From NCBI GenBank assembly GCA_029267335.1, contig JAJUJC010000001.1, forward strand, positions 124,001 through 188,000: 64,000 nucleotides of DNA. The letters run 5' to 3'. Position 1 is the stretch's first letter; every line of letters starts with the position of its first letter. Positions 8,981 through 18,092 of the stretch are shown one piece after another. Under the pieces are notes generated by a model. It was not told the DNA's origin, did not search any database, and was given only the letters and a program-made list of their open reading frames with translations. The translations under genes and the position numbers were made by a program. The DNA is from Intestinibacillus massiliensis. Its GTDB lineage: Bacteria; Bacillota; Clostridia; Oscillospirales; Butyricicoccaceae.

Positions 8981-10051
8981 TTACAGGGCTTCGCGAATCA
9001 GTCTTCCCATTTCGCTGGTAGAAAGCGCGTTTTCGTCCTTTGCAGCAATGTCAGCGGTGCGATAACCACTATCAAGTACCTTTTCCACCGCGGTTTCGAT
9101 CGCATCCGCTTCCCTTTGCAGAGAAAACGAATACCGCAGCATCATCGCGCACGACAGGATCGTCGCAATCGGGTTCGCAATTCCCTTGCCTGCAATATCC
9201 GGCGCAGAGCCGTGGATCGGTTCGTACATACCCTTGCCGCTTTCGTTCATTGAAGCGGACGGCAGCATACCGATCGAGCCCGTGATCATGGACGCTTCAT
9301 CCGACAGAATATCCCCGAACAGGTTGCCGGTCACGATCACGTCAAACTGACCGGGATTGCGCACGAGCTGCATCGCGCAGTTATCGACGTACATATCCGA
9401 ATACTCGACCTCGGGATATTCAGCCTTGATGCGGTGCATCGTTTCTCGCCATACACGGCTGGTCTCGAGCACGTTCGCCTTATCCACGGAGCAAACCTTT
9501 TTGCGGCGCTTCATCGCCATTTCAAAAGCGCGGCGGCCGATGCGCTCGACCTCTGCAACCGAATAGTTCATATCGTCGTAGCCGGTTTCCCCGCCCTCGG
9601 ACTGTCGACGACCATGCGTGCCGAAGTAGACGTCGCCGATTAACTCGCGGCAGACGAGAATGTCAAAACCGTCACCAATGATCTCCTGCTTTATGGGGCA
9701 GGCATCCGCAAGTGCCTTATGCATCTGTGCCGGACGCAGATTGACAAACAGACCGAGTGCGGCACGCAGACCGAGCAGCGCCTTTTCGGGGCGTCTTTCG
9801 CTCGGCACATCGTCCCACTTGGGGCCACCCACCGCACCGAGCAGCACGCTGTCTGCCGCCTTGCAGAGGTCAATGGTCTCCTGCGTCAACGGGATGCCGT
9901 TTGCGTCGATGGAGCAGCCGCCTGCGAGCACCTCTTGGAAAGAAAACGTGTGTCCGAACTTCTGCCCGACCACCTCAAGGGTTTTCATCGCCTCAGTGAC
10001 GATTTCCGGTCCGATTCCGTCGCCCTTGACGACCGCAATGTTGTACTGCAT
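8981..10051 (-). CDS. leuB: 3-isopropylmalate dehydrogenase
   Basis: This cytoplasmic enzyme oxidises and decarboxylates (2R,3S)-3-isopropylmalate to 2-oxoisocaproate with NAD+, the third step of leucine synthesis. The 356 residues match the family length. It opens with the dinucleotide-binding start VVKGDGIGPEI, holds the substrate region ESGKGMYEPIHGSAPDIAG, and has VDKANVLETSRVWRE with the catalytic lysine. The start codon lies 3 bases after the leuD stop. It is the last gene of leuA-leuC-leuD-leuB and is followed by a terminator, so it should be controlled by the leucine T-box upstream of leuA. Confidence 0.97.
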   Translation of the reverse strand: MQYNIAVVKGDGIGPEIVTEAMKTLEVVGQKFGHTFSFQEVLAGGCSIDANGIPLTQETIDLCKAADSVLLGAVGGPKWDDVPSERRPEKALLGLRAALGLFVNLRPAQMHKALADACPIKQEIIGDGFDILVCRELIGDVYFGTHGRRQSEGGETGYDDMNYSVAEVERIGRRAFEMAMKRRKKVCSVDKANVLETSRVWRETMHRIKAEYPEVEYSDMYVDNCAMQLVRNPGQFDVIVTGNLFGDILSDEASMITGSIGMLPSASMNESGKGMYEPIHGSAPDIAGKGIANPIATILSCAMMLRYSFSLQREADAIETAVEKVLDSGYRTADIAAKDENALSTSEMGRLIREAL

Positions 10052-10054
10052 GCG

Positions 10055-10546
10055 TTATTCCCCTCTTTCCTTGAGCGACTTGAGCAGACCGCCCGCGCGG
10101 ATAATGTTCTGGATAAACGGCGGGAACGCAGCTGCCTGATAGGACTCCCCCTTGGTTACATTCGTAATCACGCCGGTATCAAAGTCGATGGTAACCTCAT
10201 TGCCCGCGTCAATGCCGTTTGCCGCCGCTTCGCACTCGAGAATCGGCAGACCAATATTGATCGCATTACGATAGAAGATGCGCGCAAACGAGCTTGCAAT
10301 GACGCAGGATACGCCGTTTTCCTTGATGACGAGCGGTGCGTGTTCGCGGGAGGAGCCGCAGCCAAAATTGCGGGTCGCGACAATGATGTCTCCTAACTGT
10401 ACTTTTTTGACGAATTCGGTGTCTATATCCTCCATTGCGTGCGAAGACAGTTCCTTCGTGTCCGCAATGTTCAGATAACGCGCGGGAATGATGACATCCG
10501 TGTCGACGTTGTCGCCGTACTTAAAAACCTTACCTTGTGCTTTCAT
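10055..10546 (-). CDS. leuD: 3-isopropylmalate dehydratase small subunit
   Basis: This is the swivel-domain subunit of isopropylmalate isomerase, which works with LeuC to convert 2-isopropylmalate to 3-isopropylmalate. The 163-residue length is typical of the short, bacterial/archaeal-type small subunit. The conserved substrate-binding signature [12 protein letters not shown] is present near residue 60, together with the N-terminal [15 protein letters not shown]. It lies between leuC (13 bases before) and leuB (3 bases after) and is part of the T-box-regulated leu operon. Confidence 0.97.
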   Translation of the reverse strand: MKAQGKVFKYGDNVDTDVIIPARYLNIADTKELSSHAMEDIDTEFVKKVQLGDIIVATRNFGCGSSREHAPLVIKENGVSCVIASSFARIFYRNAINIGLPILECEAAANGIDAGNEVTIDFDTGVITNVTKGESYQAAAFPPFIQNIIRAGGLLKSLKERGE

Positions 10547-10559
10547 CGTGCTGTTCTCC

Positions 10560-11822
10560 TTACTTCAGGTCTTGTGGCGCGCAGATATAGCCTGCGACAG
10601 CCGAAGCGGCGGCGACCGCCGGACTTGCTAGATAAATTTCCGAGGTGATATGCCCCATGCGGCCAACAAAGTTGCGGTTGGTCGTTGCAACGGTCTTTTC
10701 ACCGTGTGCAAGGATGCCCATGTGACCACCGAGGCACGGACCGCAGGTCGGTGTCGATAAGATCGCGCCTGCTTCCACAAAGATTTCCGCCAGACCCTCG
10801 CGGATGCACTGGAGATAGACTGCCTGCGTGGCAGGGATGACGATGGTGCGCACGCCCTGCGCCACATGGCGTCCCTTGAGAATTTCTGCCGCGGTGCGCA
10901 TATCCTCGATACGACCGTTGGTGCATGAACCGATGACCGACTGCTGGATCTCAATGTGTTCCAGTTCGTCGATGGTCTTGGTGTTTTCCGGCAGATGCGG
11001 GCATGCGACCGTCGGACGCAGTGCGGACAGGTTGATTTCGTAGGTCTTTTCATATACCGCATCCTCGTCTGCGGTGAACTCCCGCACGGGACGCTGTACG
11101 CGCTCCTGCATATAGGCGCGGGTGCGGTCATCGACCGGGAAAATGCCGTTCTTTGCACCCGCTTCGATCGCCATGTTGCAAATCGTGAAACGGTCATCCA
11201 TCGACAGTGACGCAACGCCCTCACCGGTAAATTCCATGGACTGATAGAGCGCACCGTCTACACCGATCATGCCGATGATGTGCAGGATGACATCCTTACC
11301 GGAAACATAGGGGCTGAGCTTGCCCTTGAGCACGAAGCGGATCGCACTGGGTACCTTAAACCATGCTTTGCCTGTCGCCATGCCTGCTGCAAGGTCGGTC
11401 GAGCCGACACCGGTCGAGAACGCGCCGAGCGCGCCATAGGTGCAGGTGTGACTGTCCGCGCCGATGATCAGCTCACCTGCCGCGACCAGCCCTTTTTCCG
11501 GGAGCAGCGCGTGCTCGATGCCCATTTCACCGACATCGAAGAAATTGACGATAGCATGCTTCTTGGCGAACTCGCGGCACTCCAGACACTGTTCTGCGGA
11601 TTTGATGTCCTTATTGGGCGCGAAATGATCCATTACCAGCGCGATATGCTCCCGATTCCACACTTTTGTGAAACCGGCCTTCTCCATTTCGCGAATCGCG
11701 ACCGGACCGGTGATGTCATTGGCAAGCGTCAGGTCAATATTCGCCTCGATCAGCTGCCCTACTGTGACTTCGTCCAAGCCCGCATGCGCGGCGAGGATTT
11801 TTTGCGTCATTGTCATTGCCAT
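10560..11822 (-). CDS. leuC: 3-isopropylmalate dehydratase large subunit
   Basis: This is the [4Fe-4S] catalytic subunit of isopropylmalate isomerase in leucine synthesis, a member of the aconitase superfamily. The 420 residues fit the shorter LeuC type that pairs with a short LeuD. Cluster ligands are visible in [11 protein letters not shown] (about residue 300) and in [12 protein letters not shown] (about residue 360). The substrate-binding stretch [15 protein letters not shown] is near residue 120. The annotated ATG follows a weak GGGGGAT site, and an ATG two codons later is an alternative. An oxygen-sensitive cluster is in keeping with an anaerobe. Confidence 0.97.
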   Translation of the reverse strand: MAMTMTQKILAAHAGLDEVTVGQLIEANIDLTLANDITGPVAIREMEKAGFTKVWNREHIALVMDHFAPNKDIKSAEQCLECREFAKKHAIVNFFDVGEMGIEHALLPEKGLVAAGELIIGADSHTCTYGALGAFSTGVGSTDLAAGMATGKAWFKVPSAIRFVLKGKLSPYVSGKDVILHIIGMIGVDGALYQSMEFTGEGVASLSMDDRFTICNMAIEAGAKNGIFPVDDRTRAYMQERVQRPVREFTADEDAVYEKTYEINLSALRPTVACPHLPENTKTIDELEHIEIQQSVIGSCTNGRIEDMRTAAEILKGRHVAQGVRTIVIPATQAVYLQCIREGLAEIFVEAGAILSTPTCGPCLGGHMGILAHGEKTVATTNRNFVGRMGHITSEIYLASPAVAAASAVAGYICAPQDLK

Positions 11823-11840
11823 GATTGTCTATCCCCCGTT

Positions 11841-13352
11841 TTAGTCGTTGAAATATCGATTGATGCCATTAATGTAGGACTTGATGGATGCTTCGACGAT
11901 GTCCGTCGATACACCGCGTCCGGTGACAAACTCCTTGCCGCCGTCGATCGTGAGCTTGACGACCGCTTCGCACTGTGCGTCCTCACCTTCGGTGAGTGCC
12001 TTCAGCGAATAGTCCTCGAGCACGATGTCGTGACCGACGATCTTGTTGACGGCACGGTATGCCGCATTGATCGGGCCTGCATCCGCTGCAACACGTTCGA
12101 ACACCTCGTCGCCCTTTTGCAGCGCGATGACTGCGGTCGAAGTAATGGTGTTGCCGCTGTTGATGACAAAGCTCTTGAGCGTGTAGCGCTCTGCGCCGGA
12201 TACCGGCGCAACGCCGATCAGCGCTTCAAGGTCACGATCCTTGATGGTCTTTTTCTTGTCTGCCAGAGCCTTAAACTTATCAAACACCTTGTCGAGTTTC
12301 GCCTGATCGAGCGTGTAGCCCAGATCCTTCAGGCGCTCTTCAAAGGCGTGACGACCGGAGTGCTTGCCGAGCACGATTTCGTTCTGCGGGATACCGACCG
12401 ACTCAGGCGTCATGATTTCGTAGGTTTCCTTATTGGCGAGCACGCCGTGCTGATGGATACCCGATTCATGCGCAAAGGCATTTGCGCCGACGATGGGCTT
12501 GGTCGGTGCGACCGGTACACCGGTAATGGTTTGGATCATGCGGCTTGCGCGATAGATCTGCTTGGTCTGGATGTTGCAGCCGACCTCAAAATAAGGCTTG
12601 CGGGTATTGAGCGCCATCACGCACTCTTCCATCGACGCATTGCCTGCGCGCTCACCGATGCCGTTGATCGTACACTCGATCTGATCCGCACCCGCCTGCA
12701 CCGCTGCGAGCGAGTTTGCGACAGCCATACCCAGATCATTGTGACAATGGCAGGAAATCGTGCAATTTTCGATGCCCTCGGTGTGCTCACGCACATATTT
12801 AATGCGAGAGAAAATCTCCTCGGGAATCATGTAGCCGACTGTATCCGGAATGTTGAGCGTCGTTGCACCTGCTTTGATTGCGGTCTCAAGCGCACGGCAC
12901 AGAAAATCCAGATCGGAACGGCACGCATCCTCCGCAGAGAACTCGATATCCGAGCAATACTGCTTGGCATACGCCACATGGTGCGCAATACGCTCAATAA
13001 CCTGGTCAGGTGTCATCTGCAACTTATACTGCATGTGCAGTGGGCTGGTTGCCAAAAAAACATGGATACGCGCGGAGTTTGCCTTGCGGATAGCGTTCCA
13101 TGCAGCATCAATGTCCTTTTCCACGCAGCGCGCGAGCGAGCAGATGGTCGAGCTCTTGACAATGTCCGCAATGGACGCGATCGCTGCCGCGTCGCCGGGG
13201 GATGCAATTGCAAAGCCTGCTTCGATGATGTCGACACCCATCGCTTCGAGTTCCTTGGCGACCTCTAGCTTTTCACCAAGGTTCATGCTGCAGCCGGGAG
13301 ATTGCTCGCCATCGCGCAGGGTCGTGTCAAAAATCTTTACGGTTCTTTCCAT
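11841..13352 (-). CDS. leuA: 2-isopropylmalate synthase
   Basis: This enzyme condenses acetyl-CoA with 2-oxoisovalerate, the committed and usually feedback-controlled step of leucine synthesis. I move the start from the ORF-track position (13418) to ATG 13352, because AGAGGAC precedes it and the protein then begins MERTVKIFDTTLRDGEQ, the normal family N-terminus; the extra upstream codons belong to the T-box leader. The TIM-barrel part carries DTTLRDGEQSPG, the metal site HCHNDLGMA and GIGERAGNA. The C-terminal ~130 residues are the LeuA dimer (leucine-binding) domain. It heads the operon leuACDB. Confidence 0.97.
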   Translation of the reverse strand: MERTVKIFDTTLRDGEQSPGCSMNLGEKLEVAKELEAMGVDIIEAGFAIASPGDAAAIASIADIVKSSTICSLARCVEKDIDAAWNAIRKANSARIHVFLATSPLHMQYKLQMTPDQVIERIAHHVAYAKQYCSDIEFSAEDACRSDLDFLCRALETAIKAGATTLNIPDTVGYMIPEEIFSRIKYVREHTEGIENCTISCHCHNDLGMAVANSLAAVQAGADQIECTINGIGERAGNASMEECVMALNTRKPYFEVGCNIQTKQIYRASRMIQTITGVPVAPTKPIVGANAFAHESGIHQHGVLANKETYEIMTPESVGIPQNEIVLGKHSGRHAFEERLKDLGYTLDQAKLDKVFDKFKALADKKKTIKDRDLEALIGVAPVSGAERYTLKSFVINSGNTITSTAVIALQKGDEVFERVAADAGPINAAYRAVNKIVGHDIVLEDYSLKALTEGEDAQCEAVVKLTIDGGKEFVTGRGVSTDIVEASIKSYINGINRYFND

Positions 13353-13394
13353 ATTTTGTCCTCTCTTTCTTGCCTGACGGATGAATTTCGGGAC

Positions 13395-13670
13395 AAAAAA
13401 AGCTTCGTCCCTTAACAAAATTAAGAGACGAAGCTTGAATACTCCGCGGTACCACTCTCGTTGTCATACAGATATGACCACTCGGTGCACATCAAACAAT
13501 GTGCCGCCCCGATAACGGCGGGCTTCCGGTGCGACCTACAGGAAAATCTTTCAGCCGACTGCTCCCAGGCGAGTTTCATCCCGCTACGCTATTGCCTTAC
13601 ACCAACCGGCAACTCTCTGTAAGCTACACGCGATTACTTTACCCGTTCATCACATTTGATATTTAATATG
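13395..13670 (-). promoter_or_regulatory. Leucine T-box leader (CUC specifier) of leuACDB
   Basis: The minus-strand leader holds a T-box sequence GAGTGGTACCGCGG (13444-13458). It is followed by a strong terminator built from AAGCTTCGTC and GACGAAGCTT with a T-run (13395-13436). Stem I has the CAGAGAG element, and the specifier loop reads GAAACTCGCC, giving CTC, a leucine codon, at 13571-13573. Uncharged tRNA-Leu should stabilise the antiterminator and turn on leuA. The regulation is inferred from the family mechanism. Confidence 0.94.
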
Positions 13671-13675
13671 GTTTT

Positions 13676-13704
13676 ATCATACTCGCATTGACACATGATG
13701 TCAA
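13676..13704 (-). promoter_or_regulatory. Promoter of the leu operon
   Basis: TTGACA and TATGAT boxes are separated by exactly 17 bases on the minus strand, just upstream of the T-box leader. Both are near-perfect vegetative sigma-factor boxes. Confidence 0.85.
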
Positions 13705-13719
13705 GCACTTTTTGTGATT

Positions 13720-14604
13720 TTATCGTGCGCTTGCCTGCTGCAAAATCTCACGCAGCTCTTCAGCGGTAAAATCATAAACGAGATCGCAGAATTGGCAGGT
13801 GATCTCAGAGTGCTCCTGCTCCTCGGTAAGCTGTGTCAGCTCCTCGCGTCCCATGCTGATGAGTGCGCGGGTCACCTTGTCACGGCTGCATGCACAGCGG
13901 TACTCGATCGGCTCCGCATCAAAAAATTCCACCTCAAAACCGTCCAGAACCGCGCGGATCATGTCTCGCACATCCATAGCGCGCTCAAACATACCGGTGA
14001 CAGAGCCCGCAGCCGCGATATTTTGCTCGAGCCGCGTGATTTGCTCGTCCGTTACGCCGGGCATAAGCTGTACCAGATAGCCGCCCGCCTGCTTAACGCT
14101 GTAATCGACATCGATCAGCACGCCGAGTGCGCATGCAGAGGGGATTTGCTCGCTCTCAACGAAATAGCGTGTGACGTCTTCTGCAATTTCGCCCGTGACA
14201 AGTGCAACCGTGCCCGTGACAGGCTCCTTCATGCCGATGTCCTTGATGACCATGAGGTAGCCGCGACCGACTGCGCCGCCGACATCGAGTTTGCCGTCTG
14301 CGCGCAGCGGCAGCTCAACCGCAGGATTTTGCAGATAACCGCGTGCATTACCCGCCGCGTCCGAAACCGCGACGATTGTACCCGCTTCCCCATTGCCCTT
14401 GACCTGCACCGTGACCGAACCGTCCGGATTTTTGAGCTGACTGCCCATCATCGATACTGCGGTCAGTGTGCGTCCGAGTGCCGCAGTCGCAAGCGGCGTG
14501 GTGTGGTGAATGCGGCGTGCATGTTCCACCATATCATGAGAGTTGATCGCGGTGATCTGAATACCGGCGTCCTTGGTGATCGCGCGGATCAGCATATCGT
14601 TCAT
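13720..14604 (-). CDS. hslO: Hsp33 redox-regulated molecular chaperone
   Basis: Hsp33 is a cytoplasmic holdase that becomes active when its zinc-bound cysteines are oxidised under heat or oxidative stress. The 294-residue length is typical. The four redox/zinc cysteines are visible near the C-terminus as CACSRDKV (CxC) and CQFCDLVYDF (CxxC). The start ATG overlaps the stop of the upstream methyltransferase gene as ATGA, so the pair is translationally coupled. It is the last gene of the short operon yerC-like regulator, methyltransferase, hslO. Confidence 0.96.
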   Translation of the reverse strand: MNDMLIRAITKDAGIQITAINSHDMVEHARRIHHTTPLATAALGRTLTAVSMMGSQLKNPDGSVTVQVKGNGEAGTIVAVSDAAGNARGYLQNPAVELPLRADGKLDVGGAVGRGYLMVIKDIGMKEPVTGTVALVTGEIAEDVTRYFVESEQIPSACALGVLIDVDYSVKQAGGYLVQLMPGVTDEQITRLEQNIAAAGSVTGMFERAMDVRDMIRAVLDGFEVEFFDAEPIEYRCACSRDKVTRALISMGREELTQLTEEQEHSEITCQFCDLVYDFTAEELREILQQASAR

Positions 14605-15350
14605 AGTGTTTCCTTTCCTTTTCGTGCAGTGAAAAACAGGCGGTGTTCCTGTCCGGTGACCGGCGCAAAGCCCAGTTCGGGATACACCCGACAGTTGGTA
14701 AAGCCCGTGGTGCTTAGCAGCGAAAGCAGCTCTTCGGGCATATAAATGCGCTCGCGATGTGTCTCTTGCGCACGTTCCCAGCAGTTTTTCCCGCGGTTTT
14801 CAAAAATATCAAATTCGTAGGTGCAGATTGCACCGTCCACGAGGCACTGCCAGACGCAATACACATCTTCGTCTTCGCGCACATAGCTTTGTCCGGCGAT
14901 GTCGTAAAACTTTTTTGGTGTATTAATGTCGAAGATAAACACACCACCGGGTTCCAGTGCTTCGTACACACGAGCAAATGCGGTCCGCAGCACGGCGGGA
15001 TCGGTAATGTAGTTAATGCTGTCCAGACAGCAAACGCAGGCATCCACTGTCCCATAAAGCTCGAGCGCTTCCATACGCTGATGCAGCAGCAGCGGACGCG
15101 GCGTCAGATCGACAGTGTGCATCATTGCCTGCGACAGCATTTCAACCGATGCATCTACTCCAATCATATCATAGCCGCGTGCGGCAAGCAACGCTGTGAT
15201 CGTGCCCGTGCCGCATGCCAGATCCAGAATAAGCTTGGGCGTTACACCTTCTCTGCGGAAGATTTCCTCAAAATAATCCGCCCATGCGTCGTATCCGACA
15301 TCATCCGTGAAACGATCGTAGTAGGCGGATAAAATTTCATAGCTATCCAT
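14601..15350 (-). CDS. Class I SAM-dependent methyltransferase
   Basis: This is a soluble methyltransferase of unknown substrate. The 249 residues have the Rossmann-type SAM-binding motif I LDLACGTGTIT near residue 43, the acidic strand end IGVDAS after it, and motif VCCLDSINYI further on, all typical of small-molecule or cofactor methyltransferases (Methyltransf_11/25 group). The start overlaps the end of the TrpR-like gene by 8 bases, and its stop overlaps hslO by ATGA. That arrangement suggests co-translation, but the biological link between the three is not clear. No RNA-binding domain is visible. Confidence 0.88.
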   Translation of the reverse strand: MDSYEILSAYYDRFTDDVGYDAWADYFEEIFRREGVTPKLILDLACGTGTITALLAARGYDMIGVDASVEMLSQAMMHTVDLTPRPLLLHQRMEALELYGTVDACVCCLDSINYITDPAVLRTAFARVYEALEPGGVFIFDINTPKKFYDIAGQSYVREDEDVYCVWQCLVDGAICTYEFDIFENRGKNCWERAQETHRERIYMPEELLSLLSTTGFTNCRVYPELGFAPVTGQEHRLFFTARKGKETL

Positions 15351-15639
15351 TTTTCTTTTTTAGTTGTTCGAGCACAGTGCGGTATCCGTCTGTACCATAG
15401 GTTAAACATTTATTGACACGGCTGATCGTTGCGGTGCTTGCGCCTGTCTCACGGACGATGTCACTATAGATCTGGCCCTGATCAAGCATCTTTGCGACCT
15501 GAAAGCGCTGCTCCATCGCGTGCAGTTCGGTGATCGTGCATAAATCCTCAAAGAAGTTATAGCACTCATCAATGCTCTGCAGTGTTAAGATCGCCTCAAA
15601 CAGCTCGTCCATATGCTGGTCTCGCAGCTTATCGTTCAT
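15343..15639 (-). CDS. YerC/YecD family TrpR-like transcriptional regulator
   Basis: This 98-residue all-helical protein belongs to the TrpR-related YerC/YecD family, small DNA-binding proteins of poorly known target. The helix-turn-helix DIVRETGASTATISRVNKCL lies near residues 60-80, and the N-terminal part (FFEDLCTITELHAMEQR) matches the dimerising helices of the TrpR fold. It is the first gene of a three-gene coupled operon with a methyltransferase and hslO. In spite of the family name there is no reason to tie it to the trp operon 15 kb away, which has its own T-box. Confidence 0.9.
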   Translation of the reverse strand: MNDKLRDQHMDELFEAILTLQSIDECYNFFEDLCTITELHAMEQRFQVAKMLDQGQIYSDIVRETGASTATISRVNKCLTYGTDGYRTVLEQLKKKNG

Positions 15640-15815
15640 TTTGGCGTCCTCCTTCGTTTATATTGTTTAAATATTAACATATTAGCGAACGAAAGTAAAT
15701 GCCCCGCAAAAATTATTTTGCTTCGCACGGACAAATGTCCACGGCTAGACTTGTTTTTGATGTCTCATTCTGCTAAAATGTTAATTAGTTTGTCGAAAGA
15801 GAAGGAGTTATTTCA

Positions 15816-17003
15816 GTGAAACATTTTGCACTACTCATCAAATTGATCACAGGTATTGTGATCGGTACGCTCATTGGATTGCTGGGCGGTTGGTTTGGCA
15901 TTTCGAAGAGCATTGGCTATATCGGCGTTGTCCGGTTGTTTGCGACCTTTAATTCGCTCTTCAGCGCATTTCTGTCCTTTATGATACCGCTGATCATTGT
16001 ATCCTTTATTACGGTCGGTCTTGCAGAACTGGGAAAAAAGGCAAACCGTCTGTTTGGCATTACGGTGCTTATGGCATATGGTACAACGGTCGTTTCCGGC
16101 TTTCTGGCGTTTTTCGTGGGCAAGGCGCTGCTGCCGTCGCTGATTGAGCCCATTACCGGTAACGTCATTGAGGCCGCAGGCTTTGATCCACTGTTCACGA
16201 TCGAGATTGCGCCAATTTTCGGTGTTATGAGTGCGCTCGTGTTGTCTTTTGTACTTGGTATCGGCATGGCAAACAGCAAAAGCACTGCACTGCTTGATGT
16301 CTGCCGCAACCTGCAGAATATCATCGCGATGGTACTGAGCAAAATCATCATTCCGCTGATTCCCATCCATATTGCGGGTTTATTCTGCAATATCGCGGCA
16401 GAGGGTCGCCTGTTCGGCACCGTGAAAATGTTTGCATCGCTGTACGTTATCATTCTGATCCTGCAGGTGCTCTATATTTTCTCGCAGTTTGTGCTCGCCA
16501 GCGTGTTGACGCGCAAAAACTGTCTGCCCAAGATCAAGAATATCATGCCTGCCTACTTTACGGCACTCGGCACGCAGTCCTCTGCATCGACGATTCCGGT
16601 CGCTCTTGAATGTGCTTACAGCAATGACATCAGCGAGGATGTGGCGGACTTTGTCGTTCCGCTGTGTGCGACCATTAACCTCAACGGTGATACGATTACC
16701 CTCGTGCTCGGTACGATGGGCATCATGCTTGCAAGCGGCCTGAATCCGACCCTGCTCGTTTTTGCACCGTATATTATGATGCTCGGCGTGACCATGGTGG
16801 CAGCACCTGGTGTACCTGGCGGCGGTGTTATGGCAGCACTTGGTCTCATTGCTTCCATGCTCGGTTTCACCGATCCGATGCAGCAACTCATCATTGCACT
16901 GCATTTCTCGCAGGATAGCTTCGGCACTGCGACCAACGTCTCGGGTGATCAGGCGATTGCACTGATCGTCAATGAATGGGATCGCAATACACAAAATTCC
17001 TGA
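15816..17003 (+). CDS. Dicarboxylate/amino acid:cation symporter
   Basis: This is a membrane transporter of the DAACS family (GltP/SstT-like, glutamate transporter fold) that imports amino acids or dicarboxylates with Na+ or H+. The 395 residues carry about eight membrane segments and the two re-entrant loops. The serine-rich loop reads GTQSSASTIP (family SSSSTLP-like), and the ion/substrate motif appears as INLNGDT in place of NMDGT. It starts at GTG behind AAGGAG with 8 bases spacing. It is transcribed alone, divergently from the TrpR-like operon, and ends in a strong hairpin terminator. The altered motif suggests a subgroup with its own substrate, possibly serine/threonine. Confidence 0.92.
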   Translation: MKHFALLIKLITGIVIGTLIGLLGGWFGISKSIGYIGVVRLFATFNSLFSAFLSFMIPLIIVSFITVGLAELGKKANRLFGITVLMAYGTTVVSGFLAFFVGKALLPSLIEPITGNVIEAAGFDPLFTIEIAPIFGVMSALVLSFVLGIGMANSKSTALLDVCRNLQNIIAMVLSKIIIPLIPIHIAGLFCNIAAEGRLFGTVKMFASLYVIILILQVLYIFSQFVLASVLTRKNCLPKIKNIMPAYFTALGTQSSASTIPVALECAYSNDISEDVADFVVPLCATINLNGDTITLVLGTMGIMLASGLNPTLLVFAPYIMMLGVTMVAAPGVPGGGVMAALGLIASMLGFTDPMQQLIIALHFSQDSFGTATNVSGDQAIALIVNEWDRNTQNS

Positions 17004-17018
17004 TCCATAGCTATTTTG

Positions 17019-17045
17019 CAGGCGGTGAAGATGATTCACCGCCTG
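17019..17045 (+). terminator. Terminator after the symporter gene
   Basis: CAGGCGGTGAA and TTCACCGCCTG form an 11-bp perfect stem followed by TTTT, 16 bases after the symporter stop codon. Confidence 0.88.
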
Positions 17046-17157
17046 TTTTCCGTCTGTGATTGTAATAAGTTGCCTAAGAATTATAAAATATTCCATTTCC
17101 TATTTGTGTTTTCCGATTCTCATGTGATATAATTAGCCACATAGGGAGGCATAAAAT

Positions 17158-17742
17158 ATGTTAGCAACAATCGTCGGGCACAATATCAAAAGCAGACGCT
17201 TACAGAGTCAGTGGACGATCGAATGCCTCGCAGGACAATGTGGTCTGGACCCTGCGCACGTTGGTCGAATCGAGCGCGGTCAACATAATGCGACGCTGAC
17301 AACGATTTCACGCATTGCACGCGTGCTGTGCTGCCGCCCACATCAGCTGTTTGCGGATGACAACGGGACGGATTATGGTATTGTTTGCCTATTCATGATG
17401 AATAATTTTTTTCAGCCTATTGCGCAGAACGCAATATATTACTTTGATGAACTGAGTTTTATCGTGCGTAGTAAGCTCACCATTCAGGATGTGGAGCAGG
17501 GCGCATATGCTGCCAATGTGGAATTCTATGTGACGGAAAGGGAAAGTCCGATTTGCCCGAATGTGGTTACCTATGGACTAATGGCGGCTTATGTACAAAC
17601 GCATGGACGAAACTACAGCATGTTCCCCGATATTTCATTGCATAGGGAAGTTGTTGTGCATCTTTTCAATCAGCTCAATCGGCTGCGTCCCTCCGTTCTA
17701 CATCTGGAGGATGTCGTTGCAGACTATATACAAACGTTGTAA
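17158..17742 (+). CDS. XRE-family helix-turn-helix transcriptional regulator
   Basis: The first ~65 residues form an XRE/Cro-type DNA-binding domain: LAGQCGLDPAHVGRIERGQH contains the recognition helix and the usual ERG ending, followed by a stretch with ISRIARVLCCRPHQLF. The remaining ~125 residues are a C-terminal domain I do not recognise, which may sense a ligand or mediate dimerisation. The start is ATG with GGGAGG 8 bases upstream, and a TATAAT box lies about 25 bases before that. It is monocistronic and its target is unknown. Confidence 0.85.
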   Translation: MLATIVGHNIKSRRLQSQWTIECLAGQCGLDPAHVGRIERGQHNATLTTISRIARVLCCRPHQLFADDNGTDYGIVCLFMMNNFFQPIAQNAIYYFDELSFIVRSKLTIQDVEQGAYAANVEFYVTERESPICPNVVTYGLMAAYVQTHGRNYSMFPDISLHREVVVHLFNQLNRLRPSVLHLEDVVADYIQTL

Positions 17743-17746
17743 ACCA

Positions 17747-17869
17747 CTATGCGGCGCGCAGATCCAATTCCTCCAGCGCCTCCTGCATCGTATCGGCAGA
17801 GAAGCAAAAGTGCCCTCCGCGATCGAATGCTTCGATATGGCCGTTTATCGTTCTCAGTTCCAGCTCCAT
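17747..17869 (-). CDS. Small unknown protein, 40 aa
   Basis: This reading frame is too short for the ORF track. It runs from ATG 17869 with GGGAGAG upstream and encodes 40 residues with a balanced, soluble composition (MELELRTINGHIEAF..., ending EELDLRAA). The acidic C-terminal helix TMQEALEELD looks like real protein rather than random translation, and the codon use resembles neighbouring genes. I do not recognise a family. It runs convergently into the XRE gene, and the two stop codons nearly touch. Confidence 0.55.
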   Translation of the reverse strand: MELELRTINGHIEAFDRGGHFCFSADTMQEALEELDLRAA

Positions 17870-18092
17870 TTGACTTCTCTCCCTTCTATACTGTAACTGC
17901 GTTGAATGAAAAAGTGAAAGTCATGTAAAATATCATCCTTCTCACTTAACACCTCTCTGAGCGCCGTCGAAGGGCTAATTCCGGTTCTGAACAGGCCTTT
18001 TTCGTGGCATTCTCATGTATTTTAAACTTAGCAAAGCAGACAGGACGGCGGATTTGCAATCAACGTATCCTGTAACTACAGTATAAAAGAAT
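17870..18092. other. Intergenic stretch with no recognised feature
   Basis: About 220 bases lie between the 40-aa gene and the 180-aa gene. They contain several short A/T-rich stretches (AAAGTCATGTAAAATATC) and no hairpin terminator, RNA motif or credible reading frame that I can support. Confidence 0.5.

Noticed and set aside
11280-13268. A 662-aa open frame on the plus strand
   Set aside because: It is antisense to leuC and leuA, which have full family motifs on the other strand. High GC favours long shadow frames here.
13395-13670. Inverted repeats as insertion-sequence ends
   Set aside because: They fit T-box leader stems and a terminator, and no transposase is near. The same holds for 36865-37165.
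13714-14745. A 343-aa plus-strand frame opposite hslO
   Set aside because: Shadow of hslO; the Hsp33 cysteine motifs lie on the minus strand.
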